A stretch of DNA of 64,000 nucleotides from Pterobdella sp. o SKG-2022 (lineage: Eukaryota > Annelida > Clitellata > Hirudinida > Piscicolidae): the NCBI GenBank assembly GCA_964035795.1, contig OZ038321.1:12117093-12181092 (forward strand), read 5' to 3'. A model generated the notes under the pieces. It had not been told where the DNA came from. It did no database searches and saw only the letters and a list, made by a program, of their open reading frames with translations. Positions 1-12,300 of the stretch are shown piece by piece. Both the position numbers and the translations under genes were made by a program. Each line of letters opens with the position of its first letter. Position 1 is the first letter of the stretch.

Positions 1-444
1 AAAATATTATTTGTTAAATGTATTTTTTTAGAGACATCGTAAGTATCTTGTATTTTAGATTTCAGTTTTTATTCTTCGAAAAATGAAGATTTTAAAGATA
101 TTTTATTTTTAAGAAACTGAAATTTTCGATAAGTATAATCTTACCATAATTTGTTAGTCATTTGTTAAATGATATTCGAATCGATAAAATCGTTTTATGG
201 TTTTTACATCTTGTCTAAATATAACTGTTGAAGAAATTGTAGAAAAAAAAGATTTTAATTAAATTTATATATTTAGAAAGAAGCTGATCAGGTTTCTACT
301 AATTACTATTTCACATATGAAACTAAAATTTAACAATAAATTTTAAATTAAAAATTCAAAAAAAATTTATTATCCTGTTATTTTAATATAGAAAATTTAT
401 TATTTGATGGTTCAAGCCAGTTATTAAACTCTTTTATAACTTAC

Positions 445-2845
445 TCTATCTCCTTGTTCCCCTGGAATTCCTCTAATTCCTGTTTCTCCCTTTAAAATTT
501 TTAATTCAATATCCATCATTTTGTTAAATCTATTTATATTTATATATAGATATATTGATAAAATAGTTTCGTGAATCTTATTGAAAATATACCTTGAATC
601 CAAGAGGTCCTGTTTGACCAATTTCTCCCGGAGCTCCAGGTAAGCCCTGAAAAGTTTTATTTTTATGGCTATTTATTTTAAAATTTATACTAAATACTTC
701 AAAATACGAAGTTTTAAACTGACAGTATCTCCTTTCTCTCCTTCAGCTCCATCTTTTCCTTGAAGACCCTATCACATGTAATAAAATGTTTATAAGACTT
801 GTTTGAAAATTGGTTTCTTAAAGAAGAAATTACTAAACAGTAAGTAAATTTAAAAAATGAAATATTCACTATTGGTCCTTCTTGTCCTGGCAAGCCAGTG
901 AGACCATTTTTTCCAGTGGCTCCTTGAGGTCCTCTAGGCCCAATTGGTCCTGGAGATCCAGGTGCTCCCTGTGATATTATACGAATTTAAATTCTGTAAA
1001 TTTTGGCTTCGAAAATTTTATAATATTTCAAAAATGTCAAATTTTGATTATGATTTAATTATGTTTTTTCTATTCATTATGAGACCCAGTTTTAAAAACC
1101 AATGAGCATTTTGGACAAAATGAATTTGCTTACGGGTTGTCCGGGTAAACCAACAATTCCAGGTCTGCCAAATTCTCCGATGGGACCCTGTGTTTTGGAA
1201 TAAATTCAATATATTTTCAATTTTCAATCATTTTAAAGCTAGCTCAGATTTGAAATTGAAAATGTTCTCACGATTATTCCTTTAGCTCCAGCTAATCCTT
1301 CGTTTCCTGAAGGCCCCTTTTGAAGATTTTCATAATATTTGAAATTATGTGATTCTATTGAACATAAAAAACAATTTAAAAAATGTTTATCAAAAATCAT
1401 TCCATAAGTTATAATATTGTGAATCATAAAAACACGGCAAAACTTGAATTTTTTATTTAGATGAATCTTTTCGATATATTTTATATCATCATCAGGTAAC
1501 CAATTGTTCAGAAAATTATAATATTGGTTTTTCGATTTTGAGACTGTATCGAAAATTTAAAGAAACTAACAGGGGGTCCAACTGGTCCGATTTGGCCTCT
1601 AGGCCCATCAAATCCTCTAGGACCCTAAAATGATATCATTAAATCTGATGCCTCAATTAGCCAAATGAGTGTTCATTTTAAATTTAATAAAATTACTGAA
1701 TTATTTAAATTCGAATAATTAAATTTTATTTTTTTTGGAAAAATAATTGTAAGATAAAACGCAACAGAATAAGTACTTACAGGCTCACCTTCCAATCCGA
1801 TAGGACCCGCAGGACCAACGTCTCCCTTTAATTAAAACATAATGATAAACCTTTGAAATTCGTTAAATTTAATTTTTTAAAGTGTTGAAAATTTTTTACG
1901 AACATATGAACATAAAACAAAACAAATATCTAAAAAAGCATACGATATTAGATCAATTTTTTTTGAACAATTTCTCAATTTCGAACCTGTTCTCCTTCAG
2001 GTCCTTTGAATCCTATAGGTCCAGGTTCTCCTTGTTCTCCCTGGTAATAAGTTATATTCATGAATATCATTTTACAAATTATATTGCAAATGAATCTAAA
2101 CAGAAATAATTTGAACTTAAACTGGAAAAAAACATAGACTAATAATTGAACTTATAGATACCTTGTCTCCTTTTTCTCCAGCTGGACCTGGAACACCAGC
2201 ATAACCATGAGATCCCTAATACGAATCAAATAAATATTTAGAAAATTATCAAAATTGTTCAAAACAACAAACCTTGAGACCAGGAAGACCTGGGTTTCCT
2301 CTGGGTCCGTCTTTTCCGGGTTGACCCTAAAATGATTTATTATTATTTCGTTTTAAAAAAGTTTACTTTTCTAAAAGTTAACAGACGTTGTTTTGAACTT
2401 CGAAAATTTGCTTATCAAAGTTAAACTACTAGGGTGATGATTTCTTTGATTATAATTGAAATAATTAAAAGAAAATAATAGTTGATATTTGAATTTTTTG
2501 TTTTATTGCAAAAAAACTCACTCTCAATCCGATGTTTCCTGGAGGTCCTTGTATTCCTCTGGGTCCAATCAATCCCTTAATATGAATGAATATTCAATAA
2601 ATTTTACGATTTGAGTTCAAGGTTTATATCTTTCAATGAAAGTCAAGCATATGTTTTGAAAATCACTTACGGTTGGTCCTGTTTCTCCCTTGTCTCCTTT
2701 AGCTCCAGAATAACCTTGGTATCCCTATTTGTTTTTTTTTTCAAATTTTAACTCAAAAAATATTTTGTTGCAACTTTTCAATGTTTACCTTTTCCCCGGT
2801 TTTTCCGGTGAATCCCTGTGGCCCGGGCACTCCTTTCATTGCCAT
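445..2845 (-). other. Collagen triple-helix exons
   Basis: Fourteen exons carry continuous Gly-X-Y triplets beginning with GVPGPQGFTGKTGEK in exon 2789-2845. Nine of the others are 54 bp (18 residues), four are 45 bp (1781-1825, 1272-1316, 724-768, 445-489) and one is 99 bp (870-968), i.e. 54+45, a probable old fusion of two exons. Each starts with a complete Gly codon, so all introns are phase 0. No glycine substitution was seen. Introns are about 75-260 bp and very AT-rich. The helix is still open at the left edge of the window. Confidence 0.94.
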
Positions 2846-5800
2846 CTATTTATCAAATGAATTATTGAAGTCTCATAAAAATTCAACATTTATACAATGT
2901 TTGTTGATTTTCTAAAAAAAGCTTTCAATATTAATTAACCATGTGTTGGTTGAGCATTGTTCTCATTGATTGGAGCTGACCATTGGAACTTTGGGCCCCA
3001 GGAGCTCCATCCAACTAATGATTTTTATGAATAGCATACTTCACCAATGTGAATTTTATTAAGCTTTTGGATCAATATACTATCAGTAATTTATAAATTC
3101 TACGAAGTATATACTTGAATTAAAATTCATTATTAATAAGTAACTAACATAAAACATTTTTACTCACAGAAATGACAAAGACATTTCCTGGAGCCCCTGG
3201 TAGACCCTGGTTTCCATCTTTACCATCTTTTCCATCCACACCCTAAGTTCAAATATTTTATTTTATAATCTTTATTTTTATTAAAGGTTTATGGATATAA
3301 ATATATTGAGATATGATGAGTATATTAGAAATAAAATTTTAAAATATTAAAGTAGAAAAATAATTAAAATAAATGACTTGAAAAATAATATTATTCAACA
3401 TGAAAAATAAAGTTTGAAATTGAAAGCTACACAAAATTATTTTTCCTACTTTATCACCAGGGTAGCCAGCCTCTCCTTGGGCTCCTTGCTTCAAGGTGTG
3501 TCTTATGTCAGGGTAACCAGCATCAGCTGCCTTTCCATTTTGTATTTATTAGTATGGGAATAGTTTTTGGCTCATAATTTAGCTTAATAGGGTCAAAGAT
3601 TTTATGAGTTTTTTAAAGAAATATAACTTTTACTTGATATTGGTATTCTGTCAAGCCTTGGCACTCAGGAGTAAACTCACAAACATCATAGGCTGCTTCA
3701 TTGTGAGGAATCAACAAAAATTGTTGAACATCTCCCTATAATGTTGAAAGTTTTTATGCTAATAGTAATTTGAATAATTTTGATTATCTTTGTACTTTGT
3801 TTTGATAAAAAAATAATTCATCTGTAAAAATTGACTTATTTTAAACGAATTTATTTTCGATGGTAATTGACCATTATATTTGATTTGATATATGAAGTAC
3901 TCTAGATACTTTAAAATTGGGATAGGTCGCGATGGGCTGCCCGAAAATTTATTTAGCTAACTAAGGAGATTTACTTTTAGTAAAATAATTATCCGACTGA
4001 GTTTGAGCGTGTGTTACTGACTTGAAATTTTTCATATATATATATTGATATACTTTCAAAAAAACGCTAATAACTTGAAAAAATCTATACTTTTTGGTGT
4101 TTAGTTTCATCTGCAAAAAGTCAATTTTGTATGTTTCAAAGGTAGTTTGAATTTTTAAATATTTTTATTTTATTTCACCAAACGTTATTAGTTTTTTTTA
4201 ACTCTTAATGATTTTGTGTATTGTCCTTTTCCGAAGTTTATGAAGTAAATTAAAATTGAAATTTTCAAAAAATTGTAGCCGGATTTCGAAATGAGTTTGC
4301 AAAATTATGAATAAGGTTTGACAAAATTTTCTTTTTCGTGAAATAGAAATCATTTAGTATGGTTTTGATTGTTTTACTCGTATTTGAAAAAAACGGTGAT
4401 GTCTTTACAGACTTCTTCTCGTTGTGATACCCTGAACAGCACCCCGTCTTAAACATGAAATCGCTATTTTTTAATCAATTAAGAAAAAAATGACCATTCT
4501 TTCATCTCTGATTTTGGAATAATTTTCAATTTTTGAAAAGATTCAAATGTTTTTTTTTTAAATGAAACCATTTTAAATAATATAAAAGTATGAGTTTAAA
4601 ACCTAAATTACCTCAAAGATTTCAGGTGAGTTTGGTTGGCTGAACAAGAAAAGTTCTCCTTTATTGTCTAATTCAATGATTTCTTCATTTTCCAACACTT
4701 TCGAATAGATTACTTGGCAGTCATAAACAAGAGTCACTACTCCTTTGGTGATACTGAACCCAAACTGGTGCCACCTTGTTACAACAGTTTTATTTGTTCA
4801 TATGGCATCTATTTTCTAAATTAAAATTTTTTAATGAAAACAAGTTACTAAAAAGCCGATTTTTCAATATTTTGTAGATTATTAATACTGAATTAGCTTT
4901 AAAATTTTACTTTCCGTCTGCTACTGCCACTTCGAAAGTACTTGAGTACTTCTGGTTCTCTTTGTCTCCGTCAACAAGAAAAGTAGTAGAGTTTTTACTT
5001 ATTTTCAAAGACAGAACAACTTTTTCCAACTCCTTATTGTATAAGGTTAATAAGGAGCTGTTAGTTGCTTCAGTGGCTCTGAACTTGACGATGATAGAGA
5101 AGTCTTGAGAGAAATCCTCTAATTCACATAGTGAAATATAAAATATAGTATAAATATACTTCATAATTATTATGTTTTAAAAAAATATTTCCTTCTCATA
5201 TTTCCAATTTCAACTCTCAAAGTTTCAAAATATATTTAAGATACAGTTTTTTTTTAATTTATAATCTTTTTAATATAAATCTTTCATACATACCTGACAA
5301 AATACTTTCTGCATCAGTACTCAAAGAAGCCTGTTTAGTGACGTGGAAAGCAGAAGAGGGTTGTGGTTTGATCACATATCCAAATGGCGATCTACATATA
5401 CCATCAACCACTTTAATGTTACTTTTATCTTCCTCGATGTTGGTGGCTCTAAGAAGATCGATTGCATCTGAAAGATTTCAAATCTATATTAAATTTATTG
5501 ATTAGTTTCAGAATAATTCTTACTTAAAACCAAAGATAGAAAAATTTTTAATATAAGCTCTTGAGATGATTATTTCTTCATTTTCAATTTTCAATGCTGG
5601 GAAAAATCCGCCATACAATCATTATTGTCGAGCTAACAATAATATGCTTATTCGAAAATTATATTTTTTAATCAACAAAGGATACACGTGATGTCTCTAG
5701 AAATTTTTAATAATTATATTTTTAAACATAACTTTACAATATTAAACTTTTCTTATAATGAGAATAATGTGTTGACCACTAAAAAGCCTTTCTCAAATAA

Positions 5801-6358
5801 ATTTTATCCCGTTGTCTTTTTTCAAAATTAACTTTTACATACATCCGATAAACGTAATAAAATCATTGATTTTTATCTAAATATTTCTTAAAGGGTAGTT
5901 ACGACCGATCAACTATTTCAATTTTGCTTTAAATGTCTTCATGTCCTAGATTTCACGGTGTTCATAATTTTTTAAAAGCTTTTCTCAGCCCACTTCTTCT
6001 TCCAAAAGTTTCATAGAATCTAAAAAACTGAAGTTCTATTCTATTTTTTGCCTGTGCATGTTAATTAGCTGAAACATGATATCTAATCAAGTGACCAGAT
6101 TTTTCAACATTTGCAAATTTTCAGTTTAAGACTAATTTCATAAGCCTCATACAATTTTGCTATAAGTTTTTTCAAAAATTTCTTATTTTTAAAGTATGTC
6201 TTTCAAAATATGTTCAAGAATTTTTGAGTAATTATTTAATAGTTCAAAAACAAACCGTCTGGCAAAGGTATAGAATCAAACCTAGCTGCATTGCTTGCCC
6301 CAAAAACAATTGCCAGCGCCAGAAGAGTCACAACCCATTGTTTCAGCGGCTGAGACAT
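445..6358 (-). CDS. Fibrillar collagen alpha chain with TSPN domain (V/XI-like), 5' part
   Basis: The protein is a secreted extracellular-matrix collagen chain. Exons read on the minus strand: 6256-6358, 5294-5467, 4911-5118, 4612-4774, 3634-3735, 3450-3530, 3168-3242, 2940-3014, 2789-2845, 2671-2724, 2522-2575, 2273-2326, 2162-2215, 1987-2040, 1781-1825, 1571-1624, 1272-1316, 1134-1187, 870-968, 724-768, 593-646, 445-489. All junctions keep frame. The start at 6358 opens a typical signal peptide (MSQPLKQWVVTLLALAIVFG). A TSPN/laminin-G-like domain follows, then a linker, then uninterrupted Gly-X-Y repeats from exon 2789-2845 onward. Helix exons of 45, 54 and 99 bp all begin on a glycine codon, the classic fibrillar collagen gene plan. 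TSPN plus linker plus main helix suggests the V/XI/XXIV/XXVII group; the exact class is inference. The 3' part, including the C-propeptide, lies beyond position 1, and positions 1-444 look intronic. Confidence 0.94.
2940..3530 (-). other. Collagen linker between TSPN domain and main helix
   Basis: Exons 3450-3530, 3168-3242 and 2940-3014 encode a short charged segment (GYPDIRHTLKQG), a minor interrupted collagenous stretch (GVDGKDGKDGNQGLPGAPGN) and a non-collagenous hinge (SSNGQLQSMRTMLNQHM). The order minor helix, hinge, main helix is what V/XI-type chains show just before the main helix. All three lengths are multiples of three. Confidence 0.85.
3634..6358 (-). other. Collagen N-terminal block: signal peptide and TSPN domain
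   Basis: Five exons encode about 250 residues. Exon 1 (6256-6358) gives the signal peptide and ends in phase 1. Exons 5294-5467, 4911-5118, 4612-4774 and 3634-3735 encode a TSPN/LamG-like beta-sandwich. Conserved landmarks are DAIDLLRA, VDGICRSPFGYV, EDFSQDFSIIVKFRA, WHQFGFSITKG, VYDCQVIYSK, GDVQQFLLIP and AAYDVCEFTPEC. The four cysteines expected in this domain (GIC, YDC, DVC, PEC) are present. The acceptors at 4774 and 3530 (the next exon) end in AAG and have no clear polypyrimidine tract, yet only these choices keep frame and avoid stops. Confidence 0.92.
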
Positions 6359-6850
6359 GGCGCAAAATTTGCAATTCAGAATGCTTTTATTCCTTGATTT
6401 TCTGTAATTTTTTAAAATTAAATTTTTTTTCTAAAATTGTACAACTTTGGTTAATTAATTAATTATGATATTCAATTCAATTTCTATTTCATTTCCAGCA
6501 TATCCATTCAAAGGGTAATCCTTAAGTGAAGTACAAGATCATTTAATCCGACTATTGGCAATGTTTAACTAATTGACAACAAGCAATTGATTACCACTTT
6601 GCAACAAGTGAAAAACGGAAAAAAAACAAATTAAATAAAATTATTTAAAAATTCAAAAAAAAAACATACATTCAATATAAAATAATAGCATTCTGTGTTG
6701 AAAAACTAGGAGCGCAGACAGGCATCCGAGATAGCCGAAGTAGCATTACTCCTACCAGCTGCTCACCCAGACGCTTCTGTCCTTTACCATCCATCCATCC
6801 ATCGTTATAAATGTATGTAGTTTCATAATGTTTTCATCAGATTATGTATG
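6359..6850 (-). promoter_or_regulatory. Upstream region of collagen gene, possible promoter and 5' UTR
   Basis: Positions about 6705-6800 are clearly less AT-rich than the surroundings and include a short CATC/GATG tandem (6787-6803). On the minus strand a TATA-like ATTTATAACG lies at about 6803-6812, upstream of this block. An AG acceptor-like site just upstream of the start codon, at about 6396, could join a non-coding first exon to the start-codon exon. The transcription start was not established; this is positional inference only. Confidence 0.25.
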
Positions 6851-7898
6851 TCATATAATAATTTGGGATGAGAAGGATATATGGTTTTAACATGCGTAAT
6901 ATACTTTGTTACTTAGTCCATTAGTTTTGTTAGTTATGAGACAATAAACATGATAGTTTCAACTCTCACTTTATGCATGTCTCTAAGTGTTGCAGTGTGA
7001 AGACATTTTTTAACACTCTAATTCATCTTTTAGCATACTAATTATTAACATATCTGTTATCAAAAAAGCTTCGTTAACAAAAAATTTAAAATTCTTAATT
7101 TGTTTTGTTTATTTCATAACTAATGTCAACTTATGAAATTTTTCATTACACAATTTTTTTCCATTTGGAAGAGAATTAATGAAAGTAAAACACCCATTGA
7201 AAAATATCAAAAAAATTATTGAAAATGAATAATTCATAAATTTCAAATCTGACCTATTTAAAACTTATCGAAAAAAAAAGTTGAAAAAATTAGTGAAACT
7301 CACCACAAACTAAATTTCATCCACAAAGTCTCTAAATCACAGTTGTGAGTGAAAGATTTAGCTGATGAAAAAAAAAAGTGAAATTTTGAATATCTTATTC
7401 TTCAAAAACATCACGCATCAATTTTTTGTCATTTTACCAAAATACTTTCATAAAAAAGTAAGCGGTTGAATTTTACGAAAATTTCAGTTTTAATACAAAA
7501 AAGTATAAAAAGTCGCTTCATTTTTTGAATATCTAATATTTTAAAAAACTTTTTTGAAAATCTTTCGGAATTTACTTTAATATAAATATTCTCATGAAAT
7601 ATTAATTAAATTAAATAGATGAAATTTTAAATGTTTATGTTTGAAACATTCAATTCAGAATGATGTTTGACAATAAATCACTTATGAAATAAGTCATTGA
7701 ATTTTGAAAAGTTAATCGATTTGCAATTTTGAAACCGTTCATCTATTCAACAACTTTCTACTTCTTCGAAATCCCGAAACGATATTCATCTTAAAATTAT
7801 CACGAAGTTCTCTATTCAGCTTACAATAATCTTTGAGATGAATTTTTTTAAATAAATATATGTAACTTTTCAAAGACATCGTATGTATTATTCTTCAA
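6850..7898. other. Intergenic AT-rich stretch, no gene seen
   Basis: No exon-like coding segment was recognised. The sequence is A/T homopolymer-rich. The part after about 7860 (AAAGACATCGTATG) is the outer part of the hairpin repeat family described at 7899-8135. Confidence 0.5.
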
Positions 7899-8135
7899 TA
7901 TTTTGTAACGAAAAACATCAAATAAGAGGAATTTTTAATACATTTATTGAGAATCGGAAGCTATAATTTTCGATAAGTTTAGCCTTATCATAAAAAGTTA
8001 GCGAAAAAATAGTTACGATTTTATTTTTTTCGCTAACTTTTTATGATAAGGCTAAACTTATCGAAAATTATAGCTTCCGATTCTCAATAAATGTATTAAA
8101 AATTCCTCTTATTTGATGTTTTTCGTTACAAAATA
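7899..8135. repeat. Perfect 237-bp palindrome (MITE-like foldback)
   Basis: Two arms of about 110 nt are exact reverse complements of each other, as far as I could compare base by base, separated by a loop of about 14-17 nt centred near 8017. The arm runs from TATTTTGTAACG through CGATAAGTTTAGCC to AGTTAGCGAAAAAA. No open reading frame is present. The left flank (AAAGACATCGTATGTATT, about 7871-7888) continues a repeat consensus found elsewhere in the window, but the right flank does not. Confidence 0.9.
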
Positions 8136-8159
8136 AATATATAAAATATTTATTCAACA

Positions 8160-8500
8160 ATAATCTGGTTTTATTTTAAAAAATTCCTTCCTTCTTCTGA
8201 TGAATATGGCCTATTTTATTGGACTACCCATATGGTTGGTTTAGCTTCCACTTATCTAATGGTGGTAAACATTTAAGTTTGTCTGGTTATCATCACTGAA
8301 GCCGCTAAGTGGGTAAACGACGTCAACCCAAAGTACCAAGTTCAAATGCAAACCGGGTCCGATATAAATGTGGGCAACTTGGAAGTGAACGTGTGAAGAT
8401 ACAAAATAATTGTCACACAAATACGGGTTCATAGCTCCCTCTACAAAATTGCAAGCCCCATCATCTTATTTATCTAAGAGGGTTCAATCAAGTTATCCAG
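8160..8500. other. Less AT-rich intergenic block of unknown origin
   Basis: This block has noticeably more G and C than its flanks (for example around 8290-8420) but no reading frame that I recognise. It could be a decayed transposon or part of a SINE-like unit with the tRNA-like segment just to its right. Confidence 0.3.
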
Positions 8501-8675
8501 AAGACTTTGTATCCAATATTTAAAAAAGCAGCATTTTTGAGGTTCATTATTTTTATAGTTTCAAAAATGATGCAGAAAACATATAACGAAAAACTTTATA
8601 AATATAATGGCATTTTAGATAGCGTCTCTTCTTTGAGTTGAAAGCGTTTGCAAAAAAACTGTGAAGCAATATGTC

Positions 8676-8755
8676 TGTTTAGTCCAATACGGGATCAAAC
8701 AGGGTAACTATAGATAATTATTCTAAAGATCTACCAGCTGAGCTACATGGACCAA
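8676..8755 (-). repeat. tRNA-like sequence, probable SINE head
   Basis: On the minus strand the segment begins TGGTCCATGTAGCTCAGCTG, an A-box-like TAGCTCAGCTGGTAGA, and later has a B-box-like GTTTGATCCC followed by GTATTGGACT, which nearly pairs with the first bases as an acceptor stem. The anticodon arm does not fold cleanly and one acceptor pair is mismatched, so a working tRNA is unlikely. A tRNA-derived SINE or tRNA pseudogene fits better. Confidence 0.5.
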
Positions 8756-9325
8756 ATAAATAAACATTTTGTTTTTAATTAAGCTTTTATTTTCAAGCAA
8801 TATCCAATTTGCGTAGACATTTTTGTAACATATTCGAAAATAAAGTAGAATAGTCTGAACAGGACATTTCCATGAAAACGAATTTATTGAAACAAATAAT
8901 GCATAAAATTTTTCTTGAGACTACCACATCTCACCAAGTATTTTTTAATATTTGATAATGCAAAGTAAACTTACAAAATGCTTAGTGAATCATTTGGTTT
9001 AATGAATCTCAATGTTTTTTTCGTATTATGGGATTTTATCAACTTATAATTAAGCAAAGTCGTCATGAAAATGAAAAAATATGACATGAGATTTGGTTTA
9101 TTTAGAAACTTAATTTTTAAAATTAATTTAGTTTTTACAATGAAAGATTATTAAATTTGTTTTTAGGTGTTCTTAATAAAACTGCCATCGGGCATGCATA
9201 AGGAGTATACTCCATGCAGTCAAACAAGTTGTATAGTCGGGATGAAAATTTCCCTCAATATAAACTCAAGGTTGAAAAAAAATTTATATAGTTTCAATAT
9301 TCAATTATTTTCGTTTAAAATTAAA

Positions 9326-12300
9326 ATGGGAAGTTTTATTTCCAAAATCCAACATGAAAGACCGCATTTGTCGGTGGACATAGCTAAAAGCCCAAACTCC
9401 ATTCTAGCCAACTCATACTTTTTTGGTAATTATTTTTTTGAAATTAATTTATTGTGCAATAATTTTTTAATAACTTATCGTTTTTTGTTTGAAGAATTGC
9501 AACCAAATGGTTTCGAAATGAATAGAGAAGTATTGGACTTGAAACCAAAGAACCAATTCGAAAAAACGTTTTCGACTAATGAGAAAGGTAGTTTGAAGAC
9601 ATAAACAAACTTTTAAATACATGAAAAAAAATTTTTGACTGAATTTTTCAGATTTAACTGAGAAATTTTTAAATGAAATGATTTCTTTGCTGGTGTTCTA
9701 TGTACATCAAAACAACGATAGAACCCAACCCGTGTTGCTTTTTCATCACCCAAGACTTCTTATGAAACTCCTTAATAAAGTGAGAAACACAAATTTTTTT
9801 AATTTTTCAATTTGATGAAATGAAATATCACAACATTTTAATGCAAAAATTGGATTCAAACTTAGAGAATAAAAGTTCCACTCTATCATTTATCTTGAAA
9901 CAAGATAAAATAGTAAGCCCAAAGGATTACTGGAAGATAGAGAAAGATTGTTTAGATTTGTACCCTGATAGGATAATAGCTCCACCAACTAGTAAACCTG
10001 AATTCTAGGGCGTAGATGCCTTTTAATGTCATGCCCAAGATCAGAGAAGACAATGTATTTGGGTATAAAGTTACACCGCATTCATTGTCACACATATCTT
10101 TAAGCTGTTTTGTCAAAAAAAACTTCTGGGTTCAAAAAAGTATATTACCATTATAAGATGGAATAGAAGTAATAAAAAATATGGTGTTAGATGAATATAA
10201 AATCAAAAAATTAAAAGTTCCGGAAATTTGGTTTCTCGATTTTCAAATATGTTGTTACTGAAACAATTAGGAAGTTCCATAACTTTTTGACGTAGTAATT
10301 GAGTTTCATGGTATCGTACCATCTATTGTGAGTGTCTTTGCAACATTTTACCAAATATTATCGATGACCATGAGGCAAAAAAACTGGGATAAAAAGTTTT
10401 AAACAAATAGTTTTTTATTGCAAATTGAAATTTAGAATTTTTGCTACTTCACTGAAGTACTATTAGTAAAGTTGAAAATTTTACAAAAGGAAGCAAGGAT
10501 AAAAAGTAAAAAATAAAGTCAAGATAGAGAAAAATCAAAAAGCTAAAAAAGAATATAAATTAAGAACTTTAGAAAAAGTTAAAACGCAAACTTGAAAGAA
10601 TTACACAAAAATAGTAATAAAAAACTTAAAACATGACAATTCATAAACATAAAGCCATGATAAAGTCGGATTGCAATTGGAACGAATAGTGCAAAAAAAA
10701 TCTGGAAGTTTTCCTAAAAAAATGAATTAAAAAAAAAGAAAAAAAAACAACTAATGACCACCTCAGACTGGAAAATTGAAAAAAAGGATAAGGCCAATGA
10801 AAAGTATGTCAATTATAGAAATTAATTACAATAAATTTTAACGTCGATTTATGAGAGAATTTTAGTACATTTATTAAACAAAATCATTTATTATTTTTGA
10901 TAAGTTTAGACTTATAAGTACATAAAGGTGCTTCTAAGAGATTAATTCAGCTTCACCTTATAAACATAGTAAAAAAAAATATGCTATAAAAAAGTTTCAA
11001 AAAATTTTTATAACAGAACTGTAATACAACTTATTTTTGTAAAAAAAAATAGCTTAGAAAATAAATATGATACTATGAATAAAAAGAAGCTTCAGTGAAA
11101 CAAAAAGAAAATATCAGTTTGAAAATTTGAATAAAAACACCAATAGAAACAGTTAGTGAAGATCCCGTAGTGGGTTGTTTGGTATCCAGACGGTGGTAGT
11201 CCAAATATTTAAAAAGGCTGGAAAAACAAAGGTTTGATTAAAAAACTTATCAAAATAAATTGGTTAACAAGATTCAAACCTCTGAAAAATTTTTTTTATA
11301 TCCATCACTAGTTAAAAAGAATAGAAAAAAGTCCCACTGAACTTAAACTTTCCTAACTAAATTTCACTTTTCTATACACTTCCAAAAACACTTTAAACTT
11401 AAAAAACTATTTCATTTCTGTTTTCGATTTCATATGCCATGGCTCATTCCATATGTTTCACAGGTTTGTTAGCTAAAAAGCACTTAGAGAAATGATATAA
11501 AATTTTTAAAAAATGATTTATCTGCTTTATTCAAAAAAAAAATTTAAAATCGCAGAAAATTAGAATATTTCTAATGTGATTAAAGATTAAAAAAGTTTTT
11601 ATATTGCAACTCACAAATTTCAAATTTTCACCTATTAAAGCTTCATATGTAACTTTTGGGTTTAAACTCTGTCATGTAAAGTTTCGATCTTGAGCTTTAT
11701 AAAGACTGTTTTTAAACTGAATGTGTTTGAATATTCTTTTCAAAATAATAATTTACGATTTAAAAAGTTTTCAACATCAAAAATCTCTATTTTTAAGAAT
11801 AATTTTGAAATGAAATCTAAATTCTCGCCAATCATTCAAATCATCGCTCAAGACTTATTTGTATAGCCTACAATCTCTTCATAAACTATATGTGTACCTT
11901 TGAGCGACTCTGATACATGTTCCTTTTATGTGAAAGTGTGCTATATAAATGTCATAAATAAATAAATAACATGGATTTTGAGATCCTGCTGTATAAAAAA
12001 CAAAACATCAAAAAACTTGAAAGTTCAAAAACAACATAACGCTAGTCAAAACTTTTCCAAATAAAAGTTTTAATATATAAAATAATCAAGAAGAATGAAG
12101 AAAGTTCAAAGGTGGAAAAATAAAGAGTGATAATTAAGTCTGAATCACTTGTTTTTGTTTTTACCAAAAAAATCAGCTTCCTTCCATCCATAAATAATTT
12201 TTTAAAAATCGATTCTAAATTCAACTTTCTTCACTCCACGTAGCCTTAGCTCAAGGTGGCAGAGGGTTTTTTATGGCCCTTATTTCTGTTTGACACACTT

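Noticed and set aside
4265..4456. 63-residue minus-strand frame within the collagen gene
   Set aside because: It lies in the intron between 4612 and 3735 and has no collagen or TSPN similarity.
8676..8755. Functional tRNA gene
   Set aside because: The anticodon arm does not pair, spacing after the acceptor is wrong, and the acceptor stem has a mismatch.
9167..9325. Upstream extension of the first decarboxylase reading frame (FLIKLPSGMHKEYTPCSQ...)
   Set aside because: The frame is open but has no ATG before 9326 apart from internal Met codons far from family similarity. The ATG at 9326 starts a sensible N-terminus, and the upstream part may be 5' UTR.
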